DNA of 64,000 bases from Spirogloea muscicola (Eukaryota; Streptophyta; Zygnematophyceae; Spirogloeales; Spirogloeaceae): positions 15,209 through 79,208 of the forward strand of contig WELB01000055.1 in the NCBI GenBank assembly GCA_009602725.1. Reading direction: 5' to 3'. The notes beneath the pieces are model-generated. The model did not search any database and had not been told where the DNA came from. It worked only from the letters and a program-made list of their open reading frames with translations. Made by a program: the position numbers and the translations under genes. Below, piece by piece: positions 1 through 17,665 of this stretch. Within the stretch, counting starts at the first letter, position 1, and each line of letters opens with the position of its first letter.

Positions 1-1
1 C

Positions 2-1560
2 AGCCGCGGCCATGGCGGAGGCCGGGAGCGGCGCAGGAGGCGCAGGAGCAGCAGCAGTAGCCCTGGTCGAGGCCGTCGGCGGCGGCGGCGGAGCCGCAGC
101 CGCAGCCGCAGCCGCAGCCGCAGCCGCAGCCGCCGAGATGACAGGCAAGGGCGCCGGAGTCGAAGCCCGGCAGGGCGCCGCAACCCTGCTGCCGAGCACC
201 GGGCGGCGGCCGCATCCTCGCAACGGGCAAAGGGTGGCCATGGCAGCAGGGCCGATGAGGGTCAAAGGGAAGCTCATCGGGACGGCCTTGCAGACCGCAT
301 CCCGGGCTTTGACAAGATGGTGAGCGATCCCACATGGCCTGCGGCGCACTTGCCGCCAGGAGGGCGTGACGCAGCGGCAGTGCTGCTCGTCCCTGCTGCA
401 GAGTGCTGCGGAGAGGGTGAAGGCTCAGATGAAGCTCCAGCTGTCCGAGATGGGTGAGCCAGAAGTTGCTCTTCTGGCGCTCCACCACATCTCGTCGGTG
501 GCTGTCAGAAGCTCTTTGATGCGAGCAGCTGGCTCCAGCAGCTGCCTGCCACTGATGTGGTCACCTCGGCCCTGGGTCCGGGCGCGGCGGGCAGTGTCCA
601 AGGACACGGCCAAGGGCATGACGGGCGAGTGGGAGCGCTTTGACTTCAGCAGCAGCGCACCGCTGGACGATGACGCCTCGCTGCAGCAACCCGAGAGTCA
701 GTGCCCCAGCTGAGACAGCAGACAAAGTGCACGATGACACCAACCTGGGGACTGCGTGAAGCCTAGCCACACAGTAGTGACTCGTTCCAGTCTTTCGCGT
801 CCTGCTTCTGGCAGATGGTGAAACCTGGGGAGAGCTCAACCTGCACCATGAGGCCGTGGGAGCGTCCCTGTTCTCCTCGCAGACCCAGGTCTTCTGGATT
901 TCAAGCCCCGTGACAAGGCCGCTCTAGCTCGCCTTTGACCTGCTGCCGGTGCCGGTATCCTGGAAATGCTGACGGTCAACCTGGACGAATAGTAAGGGCC
1001 TGTGGTAGCACACTGTTTGGCCAACATCAGGACTCGCACTGACTTGCACAACCTTGTCTGCACGGGCGCAGAAGAAAGAGGCGCAGCTCCAGGCAGCCCA
1101 TGATGCGGCCATCTTCGGTCATGGGGCCATTCTCGGAGCTGATCACTCAGGACCAGGCGCCAAGTTGGATGGAAAGCGGAGCCAAGGCCTGCCAAAGCAG
1201 CCTGCCGTGGAGTCCTTGTGCCTGGAGGAGCTGGAAGGAGCCACCATGGTGGAGGAGGCGGACACCTTGCTCGTGCAAGCTCGCCCATCCATGGTGGGCG
1301 CCGTGCAGGAGGTGCGTCTCTGCGTGCTGGTTGCTTGTCATTGTTGCACCTAGCCCTCAACTCTGCCTGCATTGACGTGTATTTATATATGTTGTATATT
1401 GACATATATGCTGCACCTCGGGTGATGGTTTGAGTCTGCGTGATTGTGAGGAGCAGCGGCAGCCAAAAGCCCCGCCGTGGCAGGAGCGGGTGCGCCTGTT
1501 ACGGGTGTCACGTGCTGCTGCTGCTGCTTCTGCAGCAGCGGCTGCCCAGGTGTTGCCACA
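2..1560 (+). CDS. SR-rich (arginine/serine) coiled-coil protein, 5' end outside the window, partial
   Basis: In frame 2 the first exon (2-319) encodes a basic Arg/Ser domain with seven RS dipeptides in a row (about 92-134), then a segment ending IPGFDKM before a GTGAGC donor. Likely further exons in matching phase are 402-453 (AAERVKAQMKLQLSEM), about 596-702 (KGMTGEWERFDFSSSAPLDD), part of 881-931 (LLDFKPRDKAALARL), about 1070-1311 (KKEAQLQAAHDAAIFG) and 1450-1510 (PPWQERVR). RS domains are typical of splicing factors, and the rest recalls plant arginine/serine-rich coiled-coil proteins, so a nuclear RNA-processing role is inferred. I could not find a clean donor for the exon near 930, where the frame meets a stop, so the model is incomplete or the gene is damaged. 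The RS exon is well supported; the family name is tentative. Confidence 0.5.
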
Positions 1561-2898
1561 GTGTGGCTCTTGCTTGAATGGCCTTGCTGCAAAGTCCTTG
1601 GTGTTCCCGCTGTCCTTCCACTCCCGTATTGCTCCTGCAGCTCCTTGACTCTGCTACTACAAACTAACTTGCTCGCTCTTCGTCTGCCTGCAGGGCCAGG
1701 GTACCTAGCTCAGCTCGAACGTGAACGGGTTGCCATCCATCAGATTAGCAGTCCTGTCACCGGTGGCCTTGACCCGCCACAAAAATGTACGCATCCATAA
1801 GTATAAGATCAGCACTTGGCGTTGGCCAGGCCCTTTTTTAGCTTCCTAGCAGGCCATTCTCGCAGAGGCTTGGACATGGCTTGCACTGCAGCCGCATTGT
1901 TAGGGGGCTACTCTTGTATGGCAGCACCTGAAGGCGTCAAGTTCTGGGTAGGATGGCAGACTTCAATCGCTGGAAGAGTCAGGAACGCAGAAGCACCACA
2001 CAAGGACAAGTGTCTGGACAGTCCTGGCACTGTTGATGGGTATCTGCACACTCCCTAGGATGAGATAGTCTTCTCCACAGTCTCTTTTGGCTCAGTTCCC
2101 CGTTGACATCGTGCGCTCACCTTCACCAAATTGCAGGGGGGGCATAGTCTGCGTGCTCAATTCTCGTTTCTGCAGAGGCCACGTTCCTCCATCACTGTTG
2201 CGCAGATCGTCCATGTCCTGACACCTAGTCAGCAGAATAGTCATCAAGGCACCAGGACGAGACGAACTAGTACTCGAAGCCATGTGCGCATGCTGCTAGA
2301 GCATGCTGCTTCTAAACGAAGGGCTTGTATCATCTTGACCACGGTGCGCAGCTGCGACTTGCAGGAGCTCCTTGTGAGCAGCAACCATACCCCCACAATC
2401 AGCCCAGATAGCAACAAAGCCTGCTGTGACGCCGGTCATTAGGGACCTTCGGAGCGATTTCATTTGTTCACACTGAAAGCCCAAGACCTTGCCTCTGGAC
2501 CTGAGTTCGTGCTTTACTTGGCTTCATTCTGGGGTCTGACAAAGACAAAGGACTCGTTCTCTGACAGTGTCAAATTTGCCAGCGTGCAATCGTGTGGAGA
2601 TTCGGACTGTCAGTATGGGTTTCTCAGAGATTGCTCTGTACAGGTGCTCTTCATCTTCAGATTAGAATATGGTCAAGACTAAGGGTACTCAACCGTTTGA
2701 TTGGTCCACCTTGATCGTTCAGTCAGTGTATGCTTGCTTGTGTCCTTGTGCTTGTCCACAACTGGGAACCCTCTTCATCTAGCCCCAGCACGGTCACCTT
2801 GCACCTTCATATGTGGCACGACCACGAGCAGAACCATCACAGGGGTGGGTCTTCCGGACTGAGCAGATTGAAGGACCAATTGAAATTGGTTCTGCTGA
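1561..2898. other. Intergenic stretch, no gene seen
   Basis: I see no reading frame with family resemblance or consistent splice structure here. It holds the 3' flank of the SR-rich gene and the 3' flank of the Kelch gene on the other strand. Confidence 0.4.
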
Positions 2899-5232
2899 TC
2901 ACAACTCGCCCTCCCAGTAGTCCAGGTCAGCCTGCAGGCAGCTCAAGTCGGCCATGCCAACGGGGTCCGCCAGCGTCGTGAGGCTCGGAGCTGCTTGCCG
3001 GCTGACGGGCCGGCCCCAGACGGTCTCAGTCAGGCCGCTCTCGCCGGGCCTGGGGAATCCCTGCATCATGAGCTGCCCGATGCTACCTGGTCCACCATCG
3101 GAGCTTGCGCCAACGTCTGCTCCAGCGCCAGCACTGCCGCCAGCAGGTACCAGCGGCAGAGATCCGAGGGGGTTGAAGAGGATGCCCCTGAAGTGGCGCC
3201 CGCCAACCTCTGCGGAGAGCAGGAACCCTGCATCAAAGAGGCCGTCGATGACGCCCCGGACATCCGCACCGATCAGCGAGTGGGGCTGCCGGGCCGCTGG
3301 CCTGGCAAGCTCGGGTGCGGGAGCAACACGCGCCATGCTGTACTTGGGCTTCTTCCGGTGGCTGGGCGCCATGGTGGGTGGTGACGGCAGTGTCACGGGC
3401 TGCCACATGCTGGACTCGTGGACGATCACATCGTCCTGGGCTAGCTGCAGGACAAAGAGGTCGCCGAGCGGCACGTCGTTGTCGCCACACCTGCAACGGT
3501 GGAGACATGTCTCCCACGGAGACATATCACGCTGTTAGTGGAGCTGCTGCGCTGAGAGCCAGGACTACTAGTACGACTGCTATGAGGTGCTTGGCCGCCG
3601 AGTTGCATCTGTACCCGCCATACACAATGCTGGAGCTGCCGGCTTGAGTCGCTGAATGCGAGAAGCGGCCACGAGGCAGTGAGCCACAGACATCCAGAAG
3701 CGTCCACGAGCACAGGCTAATGTCCAGCATCCATACGTCGTTGTAGTAGGCTCGGTTCCCGACTCCTCCGAAGACATAGACCTGGCAGGCATCAGGGTAC
3801 ATCAGCGAGCAAGTACGAAGGCAGATGCCTCTCTCGTGCAGCCTGGGCGAGTGCGATGTGTGTGGCCTCTCGCTTGTCAGGAGGTGAAGTGGCGAGCACC
3901 TTACTCTCCCACGCGACTGCCGTGTGACCCGCCCTCGCGTCAGGGCAGTGCAGGCTGAGCGACTCTAGCTGCAGCCATGCACGATTTGGCGGCTCAGGCC
4001 AGCCAGCGAGCACCAATGAAGCACCCCTGCTCCCGACTGCACAGCACTCGGGCAGTTGCTGCCCCTGCCCTTGTCCTGCCGTGTAGCCCATTTGGGAGTG
4101 CTTGGACTGGACTTGTACTCAGGCATGCACGCCCCTCAGACCTCCAGTGGGAAGTAGCTACTAGTACCAACCCTTGACCACGTCATGGTTGCGAGGTCCA
4201 AGACGTCGATGTCGGCGAGGTATCTGTCGCCGCAGTCGCCCCCGAAGACGAGGAGCTTGTCGTCCACCAAAGCCGCCGCCTGGCTGTCCCTGCTGGTTGG
4301 AATGTCACCGCTGATCTCCGGGGAGCGCCACGCCATCTCATCCAGGTCCAGGAGGTGGACGTCGTTCAAGTAGGCGCCTTCGCCTTCGCCGCTGCCGCCG
4401 AAGACGAGCATCTTGCTGCCGTCCACAAGGACTGCGCTGTGGCTCTCCCTGGGAGCCGGGAGCTGGCCGGTGATGTTGGGGCACGTCCACTCCAGGGAGT
4501 CGAGGTCCAGGATGTGGACGTCGTTCACCTTGCGGCTGCCATCGGTGCCCCCGAAGACGACCATCTTCCTGCCGTACATGACGGCGCTGTGGCTGTCTCG
4601 CGGGCCAGGCAGCCAGCCGGCCGTCGCGAGCGGCGTCCAGCTCCACGTGGACGTGCTGAGCACGACGACATTGGTGAAGTGGTGCCCTCCGCAGCAGCCC
4701 TGCAGTGGCAGGACAGACGTCGGCGGCGATCAGCAGCAGCACCCCGACTTCTCGCACTCCAGTGCGGTCATCGCCACTGGGAGCCCTGTCGAGCGTCAAG
4801 CTTGCCGTTTCAAGCCAACAGATGGTTGGCAGCGGGCCCGGCCCCGCGGCCCGTCCGGGCGATTGAAGGACGCATCCACCCCATAACGGCAGCATTGGCT
4901 GGTCGCACTCCAGTCGATCACGGCCAGTGCTGGTCGCTGCGATCTGCACTGATGCTCTGCTGCTGGCTGCGCCAGATCGGCGAGCAGAGGCTGCCGGCGG
5001 CGAGCTGGTCGCGGCAGTGGGCAACCCCAGGCCGTACCCCGAAGACGAGCAGGTTCCCGTCGGAGAAGCAGGCAGAGTGGCCCCACCGCTCGGGAGGAGG
5101 CAGGCTCAGCGGCTCCGGCACAGTCCACCTCGCGGCTGCGGCCGCGCCAGCGCTGTGGGAGGCAGCAGCGTCGTGGCACGGCGGCGGGGTGTTGGCGGCG
5201 GCGGAGGCGGGGTCACGCGGCCGTCGCTGCAT
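2899..5232 (-). CDS. Kelch-repeat protein with a conserved C-terminal block
   Basis: Five exons join in phase: 5232-5038, 4699-4172, 3968-3900, 3781-3615 and 3490-2899, giving about 516 residues. All acceptors are AG and all donors GT. The first two-thirds is a Kelch beta-propeller; repeats show PR.SHSAV...M.VFGG, N(D)VH.LDLD...W and RAGHTAVAW. Successive repeats read LLVFGG, MVVFGG, MLVFGG, LLVFGG and VYVFGG. After the propeller comes a low-complexity linker and a block reading GVIDGLFDAGFLL..EVGGRHFRGILF. I associate that block with the C-terminus of some plant Kelch proteins, but its function is unknown to me. Kelch propellers usually bind proteins. There is no signal peptide or clear membrane segment, so it is probably cytosolic or nuclear. 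The start at 5232 is the least certain point, because upstream sequence is GC-rich and open. It is divergent from the Ca2+-ATPase, about 0.9 kb start to start. Confidence 0.8.
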
Positions 5233-5582
5233 GCTGGGGCCCGGGCGTGCGGAGGGGCGGGGCCGGGAGGGAGGCTGCCACCATGGAGGAGGCGGCGGCG
5301 GCGGCGGCGGCGGGGGAGGCGGCAGGAGGCGGTGGCGGCGGCGGTGGGCGAGGGGGTGGGCGTGGAAGGGAGACGGGGCGGGGGGAGCGCCACTCCCGAG
5401 GGGGAGCTGCAGGCGGGGGACCGACGGCCGGCGGGCTGGGGGGCCCGGGCCGCGATGCGAGAGGAGAAGCGGCTGCTGTCGTGACGAGAGCGGCGTGTCT
5501 TCTTGTGAGGGAGCCGCTTCGTTCCCAATCCTCTGCCTGTCCCTTCTGGGATCGCCGTTCCACGGGCCGCACCCGCCTGTCC

Positions 5583-5725
5583 GAGAAGAAGTGGCTCTCC
5601 CGATGGGGGCAAGGGCTGTGAGAAGAAGAAGAAGTGGCTCTCCCAATGGGGGCAAGGGCTGTGAGAAGCCAGCCCGGAAAGAATTGACAGGGTTCGAAGG
5701 GGCCAAACGACGAGCTGAGAGTCCG
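5583..5725 (-). repeat. LINE 3'-tail copy (type A) in the Kelch/Ca2+-ATPase intergenic region
   Basis: This is the reverse complement of the type-A LINE 3' terminus: a GAA-rich end, GGCTCTCCCAATGGGGG, the GGGCTG/CAGCCC stem-loop and AAGAATTGACAGGGTTCG. A partial second copy of the terminal 40 bases lies directly beside it (5585-5622), so the end was duplicated or two copies landed together. It sits in the space shared by two divergent genes. Confidence 0.85.
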
Positions 5726-5842
5726 AGAGGGGCGGAAAGAGGGGGTGGAGGGACGAGGAGCAGCGGCTGTGAGAAGGGCCTGCTGCCCTGCAAGCGGGGT
5801 GCAAGGGGACGCCAGATCAGGCCAGCACGAGGTGCGCGAGAA

Positions 5843-5890
5843 GCAAGCGCGGCCAGATTGAGGGGTGGCTGGGAGAGGCCAGCCCAAAGG
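5843..5890 (-). repeat. LINE 3'-tail copy (type B), short
   Basis: AAGCGCGGCCAGATTGAG followed by GGTGGCTGGGAGAGGCCAGCCC matches the type-B tail seen at 36.2, 36.5, 40.3, 40.5 and 47.6 kb. It is only about 50 bases long and lies about 250 bases upstream of the Ca2+-ATPase start. Confidence 0.7.
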
Positions 5891-6144
5891 AGCGGACGAG
5901 GTGTGAGGGCAGAGCACGGGCTGTGGTGCCTGACCGATGCGCGCCGGCCAGGGCCGGACGGCAGGCTCCAAGCGGCGGGGTACGGGGCGGCGGGCCCCAC
6001 GCGCGCGCCGCGCCGCCGGATGCGCGCCGCCATCGGACGGCCGTGGCCCCGCGCCGGCCGCTTCCAGAACGAGCGGCCCCCGGCGCCGCCCCTCGCCAAA
6101 GCCTGCCCGAGACGGGGCGGCTTCCCCAGCCNTCGCGCGCCCGG

Positions 6145-13160
<7,016 letters not shown>

Positions 13161-13924
13161 GTTTAGGTTTACAACCCTGAGCATAGGCTTAGCTCGCCAC
13201 CTTCCATTATACGGCAGATGAAGGCTCTGCCTCATTGCCCTAGCAGCATGCACATTGGCATGCAGACACCATTGTTGTTGGCTTGTGATCTGCACACAGC
13301 TCAATCCACCACAAATGTCCACTGGATGGGCAATGCGCCCGTCTGTGGCGGCCCACTCTGGCTTGTTTGGCTATGAGATTTGCGGACTTGAGTGTAGGAG
13401 TGTGAACAGACTCTGTCACAGGTATGCTCATCGTACTGCGGCCTTGCCACCGTAAGGGAACTACCTGCCTAAAAGTCGCAACTGTGGAGGTAGAGTAGTC
13501 CAGCACAACTCCCCATCAACAAACGTAAGTCAATCGAGTTGGTTAGATGCGTGATCAGCCAGCACTCGCGCTGGTAAGAAATCGGATGACTTATTGCAAG
13601 ATTTTAGCAGCTTGTGCAGAAGCTGTTCACGCCAAGACATCTGGACATCTGCCAGCCACAGTAAAAGTACCATGTATTCAATCTTAAGCAATGACATCCT
13701 GGAGACAAGACTGTCTGCTGGAGGAAGTGGGCCAAGGAGGGTTGTCCGGCTTGGCCATGATCTGAAGTTAGGGTGTGCAACCTGGCAAGGCCAGCCCAGA
13801 GGGACAGCGAACTGGCCAAGTAGGGGCGGGAAGCTCAACAAAAGGGTCATCGACTGGAAGCGTCGCTCCCGAGTCAGTCGAGAGGCTTGGTATACAAAAG
13901 CAGGGGCTGTGAGAGACATGATGG
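13161..13924. other. Spacer between convergent Ca2+-ATPase and PEX13
   Basis: This holds the 3' flanks of two convergent genes. The minus-strand ORFs here are continuations of open frames beyond the PEX13 stop, and I see no family resemblance in them. Confidence 0.5.
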
Positions 13925-14796
13925 CTACTTGCCGCTCGCAAGCTTGGCCGTGTCGTCTGCCCACAAGCTGTCCCACGAGGCCTTGCTGTTGCCAGCAGCC
14001 GGCAATGCAAATTTTGCTGGTGCGCTTGGGAGCGGCGCCTGAACCTGGCCAGCATCCAGGTCTGGCATGCCTGGCATGCTCTTGTGCAGTTTGCGTCTTC
14101 TGGCGCGCAGCCCCAGCAATTTCAACACAAATCGCGCCAGCTCGCCATACAGTACGCCAGCTCGGTCAAAGAGCTGCAGCAGATGTTGCATGAAGTATGT
14201 CAATCGAGGCACCTCTTCTTAGGGCCCGACCACCGAGAGGAAGCGCAGCTATCGGGTCTCGTCTGCCTGGATCAGGAGGCCTCAGAATGACGACAACCGG
14301 CGTCTCAGCATGGGGCGCCTCTCACCTGCAGCAACGCCGTGATGAAGAAGTGGAGCGCATGCGTGTTCTCGTCGACCAGGATGGACAGCCGGCCAAAGAA
14401 GCTCATCACACCGTGCATCTGCACTCACGAGCGGCCCTGGAAGTCGTCACCAGCAAGCAGGAGCGCTTGTGCAGCAGACCGGACCGCCAAAAAACGATTG
14501 CAAGAGTCCAACCACGACATCACGGCGCAACAACTTCTTGGGCCACCCTCGTGACAATTGTGCACAATCGTGCACCGATGGCCGGAAAGACACAGGCTGC
14601 TGTGAGGAGTGGCAGTACGCGAGCATGGGGAGAGGCTGCTCACCGCGCGCAGCATGTTCTGCCAGAAGTTGGGCGCCTGCGGCGGCGGCCCACCGTTAGG
14701 GTCGTTCGGGTCGGCGCCGTACGCGCCCATGGGCCCCACCAGGCCGGCCCCGCCGTAGGGCCCCATGCCGCCGCCGTAGCCGCCGCCCATGGCGCC

Positions 14797-14832
<36 letters not shown>

Positions 14833-15138
14833 ACTGTAGCCGCCGCCGTAGCCCCCGAGAGAGGAGCCGTAGCCCCCGCCGTAGCGGCTGTAGGCGCCTC
14901 CGCCGTACCCGCCGCCCATGCCGCCGCCATAGCCGCCGTAGCCGCCGTAGCTGCTCAGGCCACTACTGTAGCCGCCGCTGAGGCCACCGTAGCCGCCCAC
15001 GCCGCCGCCGTAGGCAGCGGAGCCGCCATAGCGGCCGCCGAGGCCGCCATAGGCCGCTGCGCTGCCGTAGGCCCCGAGGCCGGCGGGCGAGGAGGCGGCG
15101 CCGGGGCGGTCCCAGGGCCGCNGAGGGCGACCCGACAT
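13925..15138 (-). CDS. PEX13: Peroxin 13, peroxisomal import docking protein
   Basis: Three exons, 15138-14644, 14418-14326 and 14173-13925, give about 278 residues. PEX13 is a peroxisomal membrane protein that docks the cargo receptors PEX5 and PEX7 during matrix protein import. The N-terminus has the plant-type opening MSGRP.PWDRPG, then a long Gly/Tyr/Met-rich region (YGG and GMGG repeats), then DPNDPNGGPPPQAPNFWQNM. Exons 2 and 3 carry the conserved membrane core FFGRLSILVDENTHALHFF and ITALLQLFDRAGVLYGELAR. There is no C-terminal SH3 domain, as in plants and unlike fungi and animals. A second ATG 12 bases upstream (15150) is in frame; I prefer 15138 because MSGRP fits the family. A single N at 15122 lies in codon 6. 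The sequence around the start codon is the edge of the 262-bp tandem array. Confidence 0.9.
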
Positions 15139-16483
15139 GGCAATCCGCATCCCCGGCGCCCAGCGCTGACCCCAACTGTACCGTCGGAGCGGCTGCGGAA
15201 GCCCCAGGCAGGTGGCTTCTCATCAGCTGGGCAGCCCAGCCGAGCGAGGGGGAACAGGCTAGGCTAGGCTCTGCCAACGGGCGGGGGGAGCGGAGAGTGG
15301 CTCTCCCGATGGGGCAAGGGCCAGCCCGTGTGACCAGCCAGCCAGCCCGAAGTACATACCGGCCGCCCATCCACATGTGCCAACGAGGGCGACCCGACAT
15401 GGCAATCCGCATCCGCGGCGCCCAGCGCTGACCCCAACTGTACCGTCGGAGCGGCTGCGGAAGCCCCAGGCAGGTGGCTTCTCATCAGCTGGGCAGCCCA
15501 GCCGAGCGAGGGGGAACAGGCTAGGCTAGGCTCTGCCAACGGGCGGGGGGAGCGGAGAGTGGCTCTCCCGATGGGGCAAGGGCCAGCCCGTGTGACCAGC
15601 CAGCCAGCCCGAAGTACATACCGGCCGCCCATCCACATGTGCCAACGAGGGCGACCCGACATGGCAATCCGCATCCGCGGCGCCCAGCGCTGACCCCAAC
15701 TGTACCGTCGGAGCGGCTGCGGAAGCCCCAGGCAGGTGGCTTCTCATCAGCTGGGCAGCCCAGCCGAGCGAGGGGGAACAGGCTAGGCTAGGCTCTGCCA
15801 ACGGGCGGGGGGAGCGGAGAGTGGCTCTCCCGATGGGGCAAGGGCCAGCCCGTGTGACCAGCCAGCCAGCCCGAAGTACATACCGGCCGCCCATCCACAT
15901 GTGCCAACGAGGGCGACCCGACATGGCAATCCGCATCCGCGGCGCCCAGCGCTGACCCCAACTGTACCGTCGGAGCGGCTGCGGAAGCCCCAGGCAGGTG
16001 GCTTCTCATCAGCTGGGCAGCCCAGCCGAGCGAGGGGGAACAGGCTAGGCTAGGCTCTGCCAACGGGCGGGGGGAGCGGAGAGTGGCTCTCCCGATGGGG
16101 CAAGGGCCAGCCCGTGTGACCAGCCAGCCAGCCCGAAGTACATACCGGCCGCCCATCCACATGTGCCAACGAGGGCGACCCGACATGGCAATCCGCATCC
16201 CCGGCGCCCAGCGCTGACCCCAACTGTACCGTCGGAGCGGCTGCGGAAGCCCCAGGCAGGTGGCTTCTCATCAGCTGGGCAGCCCAGCCGAGCGAGGGGG
16301 AACAGGCTAGGCTAGGCTCTGCCAACGGGCGGGGGGAGCGGAGAGTGGCTCTCCCGATGGGGCAAGGGCCAGCCCGTGTGACCAGCCAGCCAGCCCGAAG
16401 TACATACCGGCCGCCCATCCACACGTGCCAACGAGGGCGACCCGACATGGCAATCCGCATCCCCGGCGCCCAGCGCTGACCCC
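15123..16483. repeat. 262-bp tandem array in the PEX13/THOC7 divergent promoter
   Basis: Units start at 15123, 15385, 15647, 15909 and 16171, with a partial sixth at 16433-16483; the spacing is exactly 262 bases each time. Units are almost identical. I see CCCCGG versus CCGCGG near each unit start and one CACATG/CACACG difference. Every unit carries a copy of the PEX13 start-codon region (CGACCCGACATGG on +) and, in its second half, a degenerate type-A LINE tail (GTGGCTCTCCCGATGGGGCA ... CCAGCCCG). The near-identical translated ORFs across the array are only the repeat read in one frame. It could be a recent expansion or an assembly artefact. Confidence 0.95.
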
Positions 16484-16514
16484 AACGCCGCCGTGCTCCC
16501 CTTCCGAAGCCGCC

Positions 16515-17665
16515 ATGGCGGCCGCGGCGCCCTTCGCCGGGGGCGCCGCGGAGGACGAGGCCATCTTCAAGCTGCGCCTCCTGACGCGCACCTCCGTGAC
16601 GCGCGGCGACCCGCCCCTGCGCAAGCTCATCCGCAAGCTCGCCGCGCTCACCGACGCCCCCGCCCCCGCCGCCGCGCCGCTNCCCCGCCGCGCAGCCCGA
16701 CGCCGCCGCCGACGCCGCCGCCCGCCTCCTCCGCGCCTTCCTCCAGGACCTCGCCGCCTTCGAGCTCCTGCTCCTCAAGTCCCACGCCGTCGTCGCCGCC
16801 AACCGCCGCGAGCAGGACAGCTTCCGCCACCTCCAGGCCGCGCTCGCCCGCGACAGCGCCCAGGTGCCAGGCCGCACCGCACTCTACGAGACGAGTCCTG
16901 GGATGGGTCTGCCCCCAGTACTCACGCTGCTCGGAGCGAGCGCGAGCGCAGGCGGAGGTGGACATCGAGCAGCTGCAGAAGGACCTGGAGGTGGCCAAGG
17001 TGGAGCGGCAGCACGAGGAGGAATGCGAGGTGGTGCGCAAGCTGATCGCGGCGCAGCCGTCTCGGAGGGCGACGCAGAAGGCCACCGAGGAGCTGGAGCG
17101 CGAGATTGCGGGCCTGGAGAGGGAGAACACCGCCCTGCAGCTGACGCTGGACCAGCGCAAGAAGCACTTTGCGGTGCTCTTCGGTGTGGTGAGCCGGCTG
17201 CGCACCATCTTGCTCAGCCCTGATGTTCCGCCTGCTCCACTTTCGCTTAGGGGACAGGCAGTGGCTGATGGCGTCCTGCTCACCAGTGTGTGCAGCGATG
17301 GATTTGCTGCCTTGATGTGCTCATCTGCGTGGCTTTCGCTGCATTGCTTTCTCTGTCATCCCCTCCTGTCCTGCTGTCATCAGTCCCTTGCACATCAATT
17401 GTTGGACTTAAGCCAGAGCTACAGTTGTGCTGAGCTGCTGTTGCTCCCTGTCACTCTGTTGCAATACCAGGTGGACGACTTGCAGGCTGTTCTTGAGGAT
17501 GAGACTGGAAGCAGCTTTGGCCTGGATGCAAGCCTGCCTAGCCTTGGCACTGGCAGCCTGGTGCTCAGCGATCTGCAGCCACCTGCTTTTCTGGGAGGTG
17601 CCACAGGAGGTGCCACGGCAGCTGCAGGGCGAACGGCTAACGAACTTAGGGTCTTGGAAAGGTAA
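16515..17665 (+). CDS. THOC7: THO complex subunit 7
   Basis: Three exons, 16515-16863, 16952-17188 and 17471-17665, give about 259 residues. THOC7 is a coiled-coil subunit of THO/TREX, the nuclear complex that couples transcription with mRNA export. Diagnostic segments are EDEAIFKLRLLTRTSVTRGD at the N-terminus, then FLQDLAAFELLLLKSHAVV, and in exon 2 the coiled coil VERQHEEECEVVRKLIAAQP and LDQRKKHFAVLF. Exon 3 opens VDDLQAVLED and ends in a Gly/Ala-rich tail. A single N at 16682 breaks the reading frame of exon 1. Leaving it out gives 348 bases and a continuous frame, so it looks like a placeholder rather than a real base. The start at 16515 lies 32 bases after the end of the tandem array. 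Confidence 0.92.

Noticed and set aside
15264-16198. Three identical 136-codon minus-strand ORFs
   Set aside because: They are the 262-bp repeat read in one frame; 262 is not a multiple of 3 and there is no independent coding evidence.
15123-16483. CRISPR-like array
   Set aside because: Units are contiguous with no unique spacers, in a eukaryotic promoter. This is a plain tandem repeat, and the same applies to the minisatellite at 46 kb.
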